From the NCBI GenBank assembly GCA_963932465.1, contig OZ010786.1:592275038-592339037 (forward strand): 64,000 nt of DNA. Direction: 5' to 3'. The notes under the pieces are model-generated. The model was given only the letters and a program-made list of their open reading frames with translations. It had not been told where the DNA came from and searched no databases. Within the stretch, counting starts at the first letter, position 1; every line of letters begins with the position of its first letter. Below are positions 43,612-54,003 of this stretch, piece by piece. The DNA is from Maratus speciosus (lineage: Eukaryota > Arthropoda > Arachnida > Araneae > Salticidae). A program made the translations under genes and the position numbers.

Positions 43612-44585
43612 TCAACCCTTTGAGCTCCGGGTTATTAAAATTTTTAAAATATGCTAAAAAAAACACTTAAAATGTGATTAGGGGACTGTCTGAAATTGAA
43701 CTATGTGATTAAAAAAATTTTTAAAATACACCCTTTAGACTGGGGGACGTGGGAAGTTTTTCCACCATCCTAGGGCATTCATTTCAACACGCAAATACAA
43801 GAAATGACACAGCAAAGTTATTCTAAAATTACTATAATTGCTAAAATTTCAACATATTTTAAGCAGTTACATTGTTTAGACAAATTCTAAGACTACTAAA
43901 TATTTAAAAAAAATTATTAAATGTGAAAATTCAAAATTTTAAAATTTTAAAATCATAATTTAAAAATAAAAACCAATCAAAAATATATCAAATTTATAGA
44001 TGAATCAGATGTTAAAAATATTTAATTTTTGTTTAGAAATATTTAAAACATAATAAACTCGTCAATCTGTTGAATTAAACACAAATTTAGATTCCTAGGA
44101 ATTAAATTATAAGCATCCAAATTTTGGTTCTGAAACACTATTAAGTATGTAATTTGTAGTGCTGCCATCTAGTGACAAATCACATTTTTCTAGTCCTTAG
44201 AGCTCTGATGGTAGAAAATTCTACCATTACTTATTTCTGTCCCCTGTAATTATTTAAATTTTCAGTTTAGTAATTTGCATGTAATTATTATTAAGTGATT
44301 GAAGTGTCCAAGAGAAAAAAAAAGTTGCATCCTTTGAAAAATATTTTTTTATAATGCTTGAAAAATACAAAATTTCTAAACCTTCAAAATTGGAGTGTTT
44401 TTAAAATCGCATTAAAAACCAACTAGATATTGGCCGGGGGTAGTGCTGCCATCTAGATTGGAAGAAGACAAATAAAATCTGCAAAACTCAGTTTTTGCTT
44501 TTCAGATTGTGTCGTTTTGAAGGAAATTAAAAGATCTTGAATTTATGTGGGTGAAAATTCACCCGGCAGAGCTCAAAGGGTTAAG
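43612..44585. mobile_element. TTAA element of ~1 kb, AACCCTTTGAGCTC ends
   Basis: The left end CAACCCTTTGAGCTCCGGG and reversed right end TTAACCCTTTGAGCTCTGCC pair. The right TTAA is at 44582-44585; the left is TCAA. Two GTGCTGCCATCTAG motifs lie inside (44160 and 44444). No coding capacity. Confidence 0.75.
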
Positions 44586-44750
44586 GGTATGCTAAGAAAT
44601 GCATCACGTTACTTTTATTCAGAATTCAATTTTTATTTCATTATCATTTTATTTAATACAAAACTTTCATTTAAAATTGAAACCTTTAAAATAAATGGCT
44701 TTTACTTCATTCTTTTTTTTTAACGAAATGAAAAGAAAAAATATTAGAGA

Positions 44751-45066
44751 CAGATGTCATATACGCAACGGGGTACCTAATTGGCGCCAAAATGGGATTA
44801 TTTTGCCTGACATGATAACCCGGCTATTGTTGCTTATTTATTAATAAATGTTTATTTGAATTTATTTTCTTTTTATTTACAAAAAATGTTATAAATTGTT
44901 TTGTTCTATAGTTATTAATTAATATTTTTTTATTTATTGTTATTTCATTTTCAAAATAACAGAAAATAATTTAAAAATACATATGTAACAGGTATTTGAA
45001 AACGAGGTTTTCGCCAAATTGTCGTAAAAAAAAAAATCACGCCAAACCCGGTGCGTATGTGACAAT
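44751..45066. mobile_element. Palindromic MITE family M, copy 7, diverged
   Basis: The left end ACAGATGTCATATACGCAAC and right side AAAAATCACGCCAAACCCGG...TATGTGACA resemble family M. The inside holds TGATAACCCGGCTATTGTTG. Confidence 0.65.
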
Positions 45067-45113
45067 GCAACAAATCATGAGATTTAATTTCCACTTCAAA
45101 GCAACGTTTTAAT

Positions 45114-45379
45114 GTTATTACTTCTCCCGTCGACCAATTTCGCCAAATTATACAAATTGACATATATATTTTTTTATTTTAAATAACAATAGAAGAAATA
45201 AATTAGTATAACATTAATACAAATACAAATAAAACGTCGAATTAAAAATCACTTGAGGCGTGAACATGTGTAATTTCCTTAAAGTCAAGTGAATGTGACA
45301 TTTACGATCAACCATTATTGGCATTTAACCTTATAGTTTGGCGACAGATTTTTGGTCGATGGGATAACTAAGTAGCACC
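45114..45379. mobile_element. MITE family N, copy 3, with a perfect 8-bp target duplication
   Basis: The interior matches 27131-27396 (CCCGTCGACCAATTTCGCCA to TTTTTGGTCGATGGGATAAC). GTTTTAAT lies directly outside both ends (45106-45113 and 45380-45387). The left end is eroded to GTTATTACTTC. Confidence 0.85.
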
Positions 45380-46012
45380 GTTTTAATTTACCGCTCGAAA
45401 AATAAAAAAATGCTAACTGGCGAGTTAAAAAAAAGCTATTGGCGAGATTTTCACCCGGCTAACATAAAAGTACCAGGAATTCTTTGTGATCATGGCAATT
45501 TTTATGTAGTTTTATTCGAAAAAATAATTTTGATTCTTTAATCAAAATGGAAACCTTTCTTATGAAAAGCGAAGGAATCAGCCCGTTGTTTATGGTAGTT
45601 ACATGACTTGGACTATTATAATATAAACGAAATAATGGGGATAGAATAATATTCAGCGACTTATCACACCTGTGGCTGGCTAACATTAAAATACCAAAAT
45701 GGCCGCCTGGAATATAAAAAGTGAAGGGATCCGCCTGGAGCTGTTGATGATAGTCACATGACTTAGGCTATTATTATAGAGATTGTTTTCAATTTTAAAA
45801 ACAGCGCAAAGAATAATATTTTCTAACGATTAAAAATTTATTTTCACGTGATTATTAAAAACAGGAAAAAATCTTTAAAATTACTATTAAATGAGTACGT
45901 GTTAAAGGCAAGAAAATATCGAAAATTTTGACCCGAAAATTGTATTTACACGTGAATATTAAAAAGGAAAGGAAATTTTAAAATAATAAATACATTAATA
46001 TGCGTTTAACCA

Positions 46013-46217
46013 TAGATGCCAACATCTCTTAATTATTCCGGAGTCTGGTCCAAAATTTGCATGTTCAAACCGGAAAATAAATATAAGAAAATGCGCCTTC
46101 TTTCTATGAGGTATACTTTTTATTTCATTTTGAAATTTTTGGATAAATAAAATTTCCGGTTAAAAAATTGTTGATCTTGGATCAGACTCCGGAATAATTA
46201 ACAGATGTTGGCATCTA
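46013..46217. mobile_element. TAGATGCCAACATCT-ended MITE nested in the Helitron
   Basis: 205 bp. The left TAGATGCCAACATCTCTTAA pairs with the reversed right end TAGATGCCAACATCTGTTAA and on through TTATTCCGGAGTCTG. An 8-bp direct repeat GTTTAACC lies one or two bases outside the ends (46004-46011 and 46220-46227). Confidence 0.85.
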
Positions 46218-46221
46218 AGGT

Positions 46222-46434
46222 TTAACCCTTTCACAGACAAGGCACTTCTATTCGTAAAATCTTGAAATCCGTAAATACACCAGAATTTACAAACAAATTT
46301 CGAAATACAAAAATGCTTTTGTTCACTTACTTGATAAAAGGGAAATTTTCATCCCAATATTCTGCTGCTAATGTGGCATTTAAGAATTAAAATTAAGTGG
46401 TCCAAAAATGAACCACCGCCCTTGAAGGGGTTAA
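46222..46434. mobile_element. piggyBac-type TTAA MITE, family E/D, nested in the Helitron
   Basis: TTAA at 46222-46225 and 46431-46434. Ends TTAACCCTTTCACAGACAAG and ACCGCCCTTGAAGGGGTTAA pair only at the outermost AACCCYTT. It abuts the previous MITE. Confidence 0.75.
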
Positions 46435-46800
46435 AGCAGCAAATTTTAGTAATTGTATTGTATCAATCGTTTTATAACTCTGTAAAAAATACCGAGAGAC
46501 AAAGACTCTGTTTAATTAATTCATTTTATTTTAGCTTCTTTTCAAATGTTTAACTGATCTTCTTTAACCAAACACGAAAACAACCATTGGATGTCTTAAC
46601 AGCAACTTATTCTACCTTAAATTTTTGCAATCAAAGGGAATTAAATGGAAACCCGTTTACAGGGAGATCGCTACAGGTTTTTTCACTATAATTCAATCTT
46701 CTCTAATCTTTTTAAAACCGATCAGATTAGCGTGCTTTTAGATTCTACAGTGTCTGAACGGGGGTTGGCGAGCGTAGCTTGCAGGGGGCAGAGCCCCCTA

Positions 46801-46903
<103 letters not shown>

Positions 46904-46939
46904 TATTATAACAGTACGGAATAATATAATTAGATAAAG

Positions 46940-47530
46940 CAGCATATGCCCTTGTAGTCGTCGTGGTCTTATTATATAAAAAATAATGAAGGCTGCGGCA
47001 TTAGTCCTGCCACTGAATTAACTTAGAAATACCATTCGCGTGATGGATTATATTGTAGCATGTTATATATTGGTGCAAGTCGTCCGGTGGCTTGAGAAAG
47101 ACATGAAATGAAGCCGTTGGAAGTTTCTCCACCATGAAAGAGCGAGGCCAATTACAGCTTCACTTTTTTATTAATCAAGCATCACCAAAGCAGTTCTCCA
47201 CTTTTTTATAACGGCTTGCGGTCCAACAGGGACTTCATTGCATGATCATAATAATAGAATGAAACTTTTAGAACGAATTATGTCTAAGAACGACCAGCGA
47301 GGGAGCAGTCACAATTGCAAGTTCGAACAAATCTCTCGAAAACTCTGAGGTAAGATTCCGTGCATCTGCTTTTTGTGACAATGCGTCGAAACAAAAAATC
47401 ATGACGCCGCGTGCGCTCTGGCCAATGCTAGAATAAAGGATAAGCTTAAAGCCTACGTCACAGTCAATGGGAGTGATAAGCAAAGAGCCCTGGTAATTTG
47501 GAGCGGATGAATTTAGAAGTAAAAATACCT
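46940..47530. other. GC-richer segment without transposon ends
   Basis: Less AT-rich than nearby DNA, with CGTCCGGTGGCTTG, GACGCCGCGTGCGCTCTGG and GGTAAGATTCC (donor-like, 47350). A minus-strand open stretch 47483-47268 has 71 codons with mixed composition (start MLITPIDCDVGFKL) but no recognised domain. Possible host exon or unique DNA; unproved. Confidence 0.3.
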
Positions 47531-47671
47531 CGAAGCGAGAAAATAATCTCGGAATAAAATAAGTAAAAATAAAAAAGAAATTTATTTTTTAAAAACATTC
47601 AAATTCACATTAAATAATAGAAATGATCAGAGATCGTGATATAATTTAGTAATAAACCAAAATCTTTATAT

Positions 47672-47890
47672 TTAACTCTTTAATTACCGATCCCGTGATA
47701 TTCACGAGCTGTGTCTTTTATTCAGATTGTTTGATTCCCACCAGTTTTATAAAATAGTTTAATTGGCTTTATTATGATATTTTTTTTTACCTGTCATTAA
47801 ATAAGTTGAATATTTCTCTGTCAAAAGGGTTTTGCGATTAAGCAAATTGAATTTTTAATCCGAAATTTAATGCCACCGTTAAGGGGTTAA
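47672..47890. mobile_element. piggyBac-type TTAA MITE, family C, copy 1
   Basis: TTAA at 47672-47675 and 47887-47890. Left TTAACTCTTTAATTACCGAT, right TGCCACCGTTAAGGGGTTAA. Interior GTGTCTTTTATTCAGATTGT and CCACCAGTTTTATAAAATA shared with 48442 and 50984. Confidence 0.85.
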
Positions 47891-48441
47891 GTAAATCGAG
47901 CAAGATAATAAGTAGAATTTAATGGAGAACTTAATAAGATTAATGATAGATATTAATAAAGAATAACAAATTAGTGAATATGCCAGTAATTTAGTATGTA
48001 AAAAGGAAATATCGCGAAGGAAGAATTAATAATATAACACACACATATGCATAACTGTTTCCAAGAAACATATACTCCAGTTTTTCTGAAAATCCATATA
48101 CAATTTTCTGGCATTTTTTAAAGTTACAAAACGTGCTAATAGATCATTTTCTAACTACTGTTGAACATTTAAAGACGTTGTACATCATTCTTCTCAAAAT
48201 CAATATTTCATAATTTGAATACAATTCATTTTGCCAAGGCTTTTGTAATTTATTTTCTCAGAATAAAACTATTTAACTTATTGTAATTATTTTAATTATG
48301 TAACAAATTTTCGAAAGCAACTTTTGAATGAAGTAGTTAAAAAGTACTATAAAACTTAGCAACATATAAAATTGAAAGTTTTTATGGAAATATTCCTTGA
48401 TTAAAAACCATAACAAAATTACAGTAACTGGGATATATAGT
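47891..48441. other. AT-rich sequence, nothing recognised
   Basis: No frames or TIR pairs. Confidence 0.5.
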
Positions 48442-48665
48442 TTAACCCCTTAAATCTCGCACCCGTAATATTCGTGGGATGTGTCTTTTATTCAGATTGT
48501 TTTTTATTCCCACCAGTTTTATAAAATAATGTAATGTAATAGGCTTTATTATGGCATCGTTTTACTTGTTATTGAATAAGGTGAATGTTTCTTTTTCAAA
48601 AGAGTAGTGCCAATAAGGGGTTTGAATTTTTAAACCGCAATTTAATGCAACCGTTAAAGTGTAAA
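48442..48665. mobile_element. piggyBac-type TTAA MITE, family C, copy 2
   Basis: Left TTAACCCCTTAAATCTCGCA at 48442. The right end GCAACCGTTAAAGTGTAAA has lost the exact TTAA. Interior as in family C copy 1. Confidence 0.8.
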
Positions 48666-48675
48666 AATCCTGTTG

Positions 48676-48843
48676 CAGGGTTCCTACGCTATTAGCCCCG
48701 CCCCAATTTGCAAGGAGTCTACCACCAGTATTATTATAAAGATCATTTTCTTCACGATTCATTAGCTAGAAGATTGTTTTATGCGATTACTGGTGGTAGA
48801 ATCCTTACAAAATGGGTCGTTGCTTAATAGCGTGCGAACCCTG
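48676..48843. mobile_element. hAT-like MITE, CAGGGTTCSTACGCTATTA ends
   Basis: 168 bp. The left CAGGGTTCCTACGCTATTAG and reversed right end CAGGGTTCGCACGCTATTAA pair; inner arms have ACTGGTGGTAGAATCC. No convincing 8-bp duplication. Confidence 0.8.
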
Positions 48844-48948
48844 TGTCGATTGTTAATTCATATAATTATGTAGAAATTAGAATAATGCAAAAATATTTAA
48901 AATTCGCCTAGTAATTTACTTATTAAATAAATTAAAACAGGCAAAATG

Positions 48949-49157
48949 TTTAACACTAGAACGGCGGCAAGGGGTCATTTTGACCCCTGCCAAACGAATA
49001 CATGTCGATTCGAACCAGAAAACTTTTTATAATTTAAAATTAATATATGCTGCACAAAAATAACTTAAATAAATAAGTTAAATAGTTTTAAGTAAAAATT
49101 CTGATGTGAAATATTTTTATAAAACTTGAGTAAAATTTCCCGCCGTTCTAGTGTTAA
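48949..49157. mobile_element. piggyBac-type TTAA MITE, family A, copy 2
   Basis: TTAA at 48949-48952 and 49154-49157; perfect TIR TTAACACTAGAACGGCGG. More than 90% of positions match 3825-4032 by eye. Confidence 0.9.
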
Positions 49158-49465
49158 AATATATTACATCAAACATATTGCTGGAAGATGAAGTTTGTTT
49201 TTATGAATAAACCTAAAACTTACGTGGATATTTAGATGAAAAGAAAAACATTGATCCTAATTGTCTCACTCATATTAAACACAACTAGAATAGAATTTAT
49301 GTGTATAATTTTTAAATATCATAAGATATAATAAGGCGTACAGTAACCTAACAAACTTATTCATATCCTTCCGATTAATTTAATCTAAGCATAAAACATG
49401 CATGTACTGTCAAAAATAGATGTGAATATAAAATGAAAAAAAACCTTACCAAAACCTTTTTCTCT

Positions 49466-49690
49466 TTAACCCCTTAAGAGAATGTTTTTTTCACCCATTA
49501 TACTGTAAATAGGGAACATAGTCCACATTTTATGTACTAAAATATTTGCCTGATATAATCGAAATTTGTCTGCCATTAAATAAAACGAAAATTTGAGCTT
49601 AAAATTAGTGGTGTAAAAAAGCGTTAAGTAACGAAATAATCAAACTCTTCTTACGCGTAAGGTGTACGGGTAAACCTGTTAAAGTGTTAA
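49466..49690. mobile_element. piggyBac-type TTAA MITE, family F, intact reference copy
   Basis: TTAA at 49466-49469 and 49687-49690. The left end is TTAACCCCTTAAGAGAATG and the right end is AAACCTGTTAAAGTGTTAA. It provides the uninterrupted version of 12547-12979. 49158-49465 holds nothing recognised. Confidence 0.8.
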
Positions 49691-49759
49691 AAGGATATAA
49701 CTTTCCATTTTATAAAATAATCTTCTTGAAATTCGAAGAACATTTGAAAAAAAAAGTAT

Positions 49760-50180
49760 TTTTGGTAAATAATTAATTTGTTGAGCAGAGTTTTAACATG
49801 TTATTTTAGTTTTTTTCGATTCTTATACGAAAGCCAATTATTTTTTTTAAACCTGCAATATCTCGTTAACAGTATTTTTAAAATGAATGGTTCTTTAGAA
49901 ATTAAACTTTTAAAAGAATTTTTTTACCACTTAGAGAAAAAAGTTTTTACTCAAAGGGAAATTGCACTTTTAGGAACTAAATGGAAAATTAGCAAATAAA
50001 TTGCTTCCAAAAACTACAACATCGGTTTTACTTTAATCTCGTTTATTTTAAACTATCTAGAATCAATCAAATTATGATAATCCTTTAGAATGTTTTTTTT
50101 TTCTGTAGTACACTTGGACTGTTCAATAATTCAAGATACCCTTTAAGCTATATTTGTTTAAGCCGGCTTAACGTTCTGAA
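49760..50180 (+). repeat. Repeat R, outlying unit
   Basis: Shares ATCTCGTTAACA, ACATCGGTTTTACTTTAATC and TTAATCTCGTTTATTTTAAA with the units between 55.6 and 62.4 kb. It lies 6 kb left of the main group. Confidence 0.55.
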
Positions 50181-50287
50181 AAAAAGTTATAAATTCTCAG
50201 ATGAATTCTTTGTTAATTCCCAAAAAGCTATTTGTTTACGCAGTTAGTCAATATAACATATAATGCAGCAAAATGAAACTTTGGCTT

Positions 50288-50433
50288 CAGCGTTCCCAAT
50301 TGTGCTACTTTTTTATTCAGATTACTTGATTGACATGCCTTTCTTCAAATGAAAATATTAATTATTACAATTTAAATAAAGTTTTAGCAATCAAGCAATC
50401 TGAATAAAATAAGTAGCCCAAGAGGCAATACTG
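50288..50433. mobile_element. hAT-type MITE, CAGTGTTGCC family, shortened copy
   Basis: The left CAGCGTTCCCAATTGTGCTA and reversed right end CAGTATTGCCTCTTGGGCTA bracket 146 bp with TTTTTATTCAGATTACTTGA and its inverted partner. Confidence 0.7.
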
Positions 50434-50779
50434 CCTGTTGCTTTTTTATTTTCATTTATTTTTTTTTATGTGTGGATTTTGTTAAATAATGAATGTTTCT
50501 TTGCAATTCATTTCACCTTTTAAAGTATTGAACGAAGTTATATTTATATGAAAAAAAAAAGTAAAATAATTGTTAATTTTGCATGTTTTGAAATCTCGTA
50601 TTTAAAATAAATATATGATATAAAACAATAATCATATTTTTTATACGTTATTATTTGGTCGATTAAAAATAAATTATAAATAAAATATTACAATTATGAA
50701 GCAATTTTTTTAAGACTATTTATGAAATAATTATATACATATATAATGTATAGAATCACTCATATAAGTGTAATATGTA

Positions 50780-50987
50780 TTAACCCCTTGAGGACGAGCG
50801 ACCGGTATTCGTGCCGTGTAAGGTGCTCAAAATCGGGTATTATTCTCACCAGTAAATTTTTATTGTTAATTTTGCCTTCTTTAATCCGAGCATTTTCCCG
50901 ATTCAATTAGGCAAAAAATTCTGTTTTAAAAAACCGGTGATTCAAGATTAAAAATTCTGTAAATGACGCTCGTCCCGAAGGGGTTAA
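50780..50987. mobile_element. piggyBac-type TTAA MITE, family B, copy 3
   Basis: TTAA at 50780-50783 and 50984-50987. Ends TTAACCCCTTGAGGACGAGC and CGCTCGTCCCGAAGGGGTTAA. Carries CGGTATTCGTGCCG in place of the ACGTATACGTGCCG of other copies. Confidence 0.92.
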
Positions 50988-51227
50988 CCCCTTAATGCTC
51001 ACTCCCGTGATTTTCACGAGCAGTGTAGGCGACTTTTTTTTTTTAAATTCAGATTTTTTCATTCCCTCTAGTTTATTTAAATAGATTAATTGGATTTATT
51101 CTTGCATCATTTTATCCAACATTAAATAAGCTTTATATTACTGCTTAAAAAAAGTGGTGGTAATCAAACAATCTGAATTTTAAATAAAGTAGCTTACAGT
51201 TATCGAACGCGAAGCTTAAGGAGTTAA
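50984..51227. mobile_element. piggyBac-type TTAA MITE, family C, copy 3, sharing a TTAA with its neighbour
   Basis: Starts TTAACCCCTTAATGCTCACT at the TTAA that also ends the previous MITE. Ends CGAAGCTTAAGGAGTTAA at 51227. Interior as in family C. Confidence 0.85.
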
Positions 51228-51408
51228 ATGTCGTAAGACATATTAAGAAGTACAATAGACGCATGAACACTTCCTTATACAGGGTGTTTTATAAAAGACG
51301 GTCAACTCTTTAAGAGGTGATAGTACACATTAAACCAAACAACTTTCATCAAAGAATGCATGGTCGGAGATAAAATCCAAAGGTGCTTGAGCATTTGGAA
51401 ACTTGGTC

Positions 51409-51599
51409 CAGTGTTGCCAGTGGGATACTTTTTTTTAAAATTCAGATTTATTGATTGCCACCCTTTTTAAAAAAATAGCGAAATTCCCCTTATTTAATGA
51501 CACATTAAATAACGCGAAAACAAGGTGGATTATAAATTTAAAAAACTGGTAGCAATAAAAAAATTTGAATTTAAAAAATATAGCCCACTCGCACCACTG
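51409..51599. mobile_element. hAT-type MITE with a perfect 8-bp target duplication
   Basis: Left CAGTGTTGCCAGTGGGATAC; reversed right end CAGTGGTGCGAGTGGGCTAT. ACTTGGTC lies directly outside both ends (51401-51408 and 51600-51607). The related foldback copy at 42,600 has a single ACTTGGTC and no insertion. Confidence 0.95.
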
Positions 51600-51940
51600 A
51601 CTTGGTCCATGCAAACGTTAAAGCAGCATTCCTATTGGGAGTTATCAGGAGAAGAATGACACTTTTAGCATGCAAATGTGACATAAGGAAGAAGAAGAAC
51701 GAGTATGCAAAACTTCGCCTAGATTAATACATAAAAGCTGCTAACCCGAGTGTGCAACTGTCAATCGCAGTAGGAATATGTTGTTTTTCACTAATAGGGA
51801 AATGCTGATATGCATTTTATCTACGGAACCGCAAACTGAAATGGCTCAAAGACTCAACGATTGTACGGAAAGGGGTTTTCTACCTTATTTTTGACACTTA
51901 TTCGTTCTTTGCTTGTTTTTGCCTCGAATAACAAGATGTA

Positions 51941-52103
51941 CCGTGTTGCCAGTGCGCTACTATTTTTAAATTCAGGTTTCTTCATTTGCGCTACATTTTT
52001 TAAATTGTAAAATTCGCCTTATTTGATGACATATTAATTAAGGCCAAAAAAGTGGTGTCAGTCAATAAATCTGAATTTTAAAAAAGTAGCCCACTGAACA
52101 CTG
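51941..52103. mobile_element. hAT-type MITE, second insertion in foldback copy 2
   Basis: Left CCGTGTTGCCAGTGCGCTAC; reversed right end CAGTGTTCAGTGGGCTACTT. Same interior family as 51409. The flanking octamers agree at only 5 of 8 positions. Confidence 0.78.
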
Positions 52104-52360
52104 AATATATGCTTTAGCTCCCTCTACCACCTTTACGTTTTGATCCCGACCACACATTCTTTGATGAAAATTGTTTGTACTGATGTGTACTATCACCTCT
52201 AAAAGTTTTGCCCATTTTTTAAGAAACTGTATAGTTTAATTTTCTTTAAATTATGCCTAAATGTACGTTAAGACTGCTACGGACGTAAATATTAAAATTT
52301 TATTGAAAAAACAATGATTGTAGTTTATACAAATATAATTTTTTTCAATCTTAAAGTCTC

Positions 52361-52572
52361 ACATGAGCCAAAAGTTCGTTAAAAATTTAAAAAACTCATA
52401 AAAAAGGAAGAAATCATGGTAAAGAAGTGCGGTTTGGAAGAAAGGGCTCACAAGGTAATAGGATTGTTTTTTAGCAGAAAAAACAAATTAGTTAAAAAAT
52501 CACATATAGAGGGCGCTGATGACCCGAAACAAAATGAATAAGTGCTACGACACAACCTAAAAGATCAGTACT
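52361..52572 (+). mobile_element. Single arm of the TGAGCCAAAAGTTCG palindromic MITE
   Basis: Carries ATGAGCCAAAAGTTCGTT, AAGAAGTGCGGTTTGGAAG and AGAGGGCGCTGATGACCCG, matching the left arm of 62481-62914. The right arm is missing apart from CTACGACACAAC. Confidence 0.7.
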
Positions 52573-52584
52573 GGGAGCTGTAGG

Positions 52585-52802
52585 TTAACCCTTTCAGGGG
52601 CAGTGTTGGCATTTGCCAACACCATGTTCTAATTGCGAAATGCCACATTGGCACCGGAATTTCGGAATGAAAAAATTTATTTCATTAAGTATATGAATAA
52701 AAGCTCTTAACTACCGTGGAATAAACTTGTTTATTAATTCTGGTGTCAGTCATTCATTTTAGAATTTTACGAATAGAAGTACATTGCCCCTGAAAGGGTT
52801 AA
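52585..52802. mobile_element. piggyBac-type TTAA MITE, family E, copy 2
   Basis: TTAA at 52585-52588 and 52799-52802. Ends TTAACCCTTTCAGGGGCAGT and TGCCCCTGAAAGGGTTAA are perfect inverse. Interior TGCCACATTGGCACCGGAAT and TTTATTAATTCTGGTGTCAG. 52803-53238 holds nothing recognised. Confidence 0.9.
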
Positions 52803-53231
52803 ACTGTGCATTTTACAGAAAATTTTGCCTCTATGCCAACACAATAGCCCCTAAAATATTAGTCGAATTGACACCTAAATTTTAATTGCACTCAGTAGTG
52901 TAAGAATCTGGTGGAGATTCGAAATAAGAAATATTCGTCAACCATAATGCCACATACGTTGGTCCAAACTGTTTTATTATTCCCTTAGGCATAATAATGT
53001 GACTGTTTACTTTTAATTTAAATATTAGCTTCATTGTTGTAACAACCATGTACAGTGGTGACCAAAATTGTAGACACTTTTAGGTAGCTTTCATTACAAA
53101 TGAAAAAAGCTACCTATTGCAGCAGTCCGAAGTAAAATACTTCGGGAAACTTTGCTATATTTTCGCCGACCATGACCCTCAGATACCAAAACCATTTCTT
53201 CGTTGAAATGCTGTATATATCTATCTATCTA

Positions 53232-53238
<7 letters not shown>

Positions 53239-53280
<42 letters not shown>
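53239..53280. repeat. (TA)n microsatellite
   Basis: About 21 TA units immediately before the GGGGTAACTGG element. Confidence 0.95.
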
Positions 53281-53284
<4 letters not shown>

Positions 53285-53287
53285 CTA

Positions 53288-53730
53288 GTTGGGGTAACTG
53301 GACCCACGAGGTAACTGGGCCATAGGCTATTTTATAAAAAACTGTTGATGTTTTCTATGTTTTAGCTTTTGTGAAGAATGCATCTTAATCTCTACTTCCT
53401 AAAACAACGTGTGTCATCTCAATCATAACTCTCACTTTGCTGTGATAGGTTGTTAAAAATTTACGTTTCTTTTTTTAAAAACAACGTCAATATGGTTGAA
53501 CCTCCTCGGCTTTTTATTAAAATACTGTAAGTACTTTTATTAAACAATCTTTTTTTTTTTTAAAGATTAGGCATATAACTAAATTAATATTATTAGGTAT
53601 CTATAAATATTTACTTCCTGTTTCAAATGTAAACCCGGTGTCCCAGTTACCCGATAAATTTTTCAAGAATGTGGTAACTGGGACATATATTCGGGGTAAC
53701 TGGATCATGCTGGATCCAGTTACCCCAATA
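53288..53730. mobile_element. TIR element with repeated GGGGTAACTGG motifs
   Basis: The left TTGGGGTAACTGGACCCA pairs with the reversed right end TTGGGGTAACTGGATCCA. The motif GTAACTGG or its inverse occurs at least four more times inside (53311, 53641, 53671, 53694). About 443 bp with no coding frame. Superfamily unknown. Confidence 0.7.
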
Positions 53731-53883
53731 GATATAAATAATTTTTTTGAGTTTCTCTTACTACGGAACATAAATTTCTCCATTGTTTTTTGCTCACAAT
53801 AAAGAAAATTACAGAATACCTTATTAAAATTACGTAATAAAATTTAATAAAAAGCATATTGGTTGGTGTCAAGTCAAATTTCA

Positions 53884-54003
53884 TGACCCCTTGAGAAGCG
53901 GTGATGCCGTTATGGCATCACATAATTTTAATCCCTAATTGCCACATTGGCACCGGAATTTTATAATGAAAATTTCACTGGGACAGGAAATATTCACTGC
54001 CGC
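53884..54003. mobile_element. Truncated family E MITE, cut by the minisatellite element
   Basis: The left end GACCCCTTGAGAAGCGGTGA and interior TGCCACATTGGCACCGGAAT match 52585-52802 and 57722-57932. The right half is absent, and the next element starts at 54004. Confidence 0.65.

Larger units (their letters stand above)
51280..52229. mobile_element. Foldback-family element, copy 2, carrying two hAT MITEs
   Basis: Ends CAGGGTGTTTTATAAAAGAC and (reversed) CAGTTTCTTAAAAAATGGGC, with TA outside. The sequence follows 42151-43236 but is shorter, with AGAGGTGATAGTACACATTA near the left and its inverse near the right. Two later insertions lie at 51409 and 51941. Confidence 0.8.
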
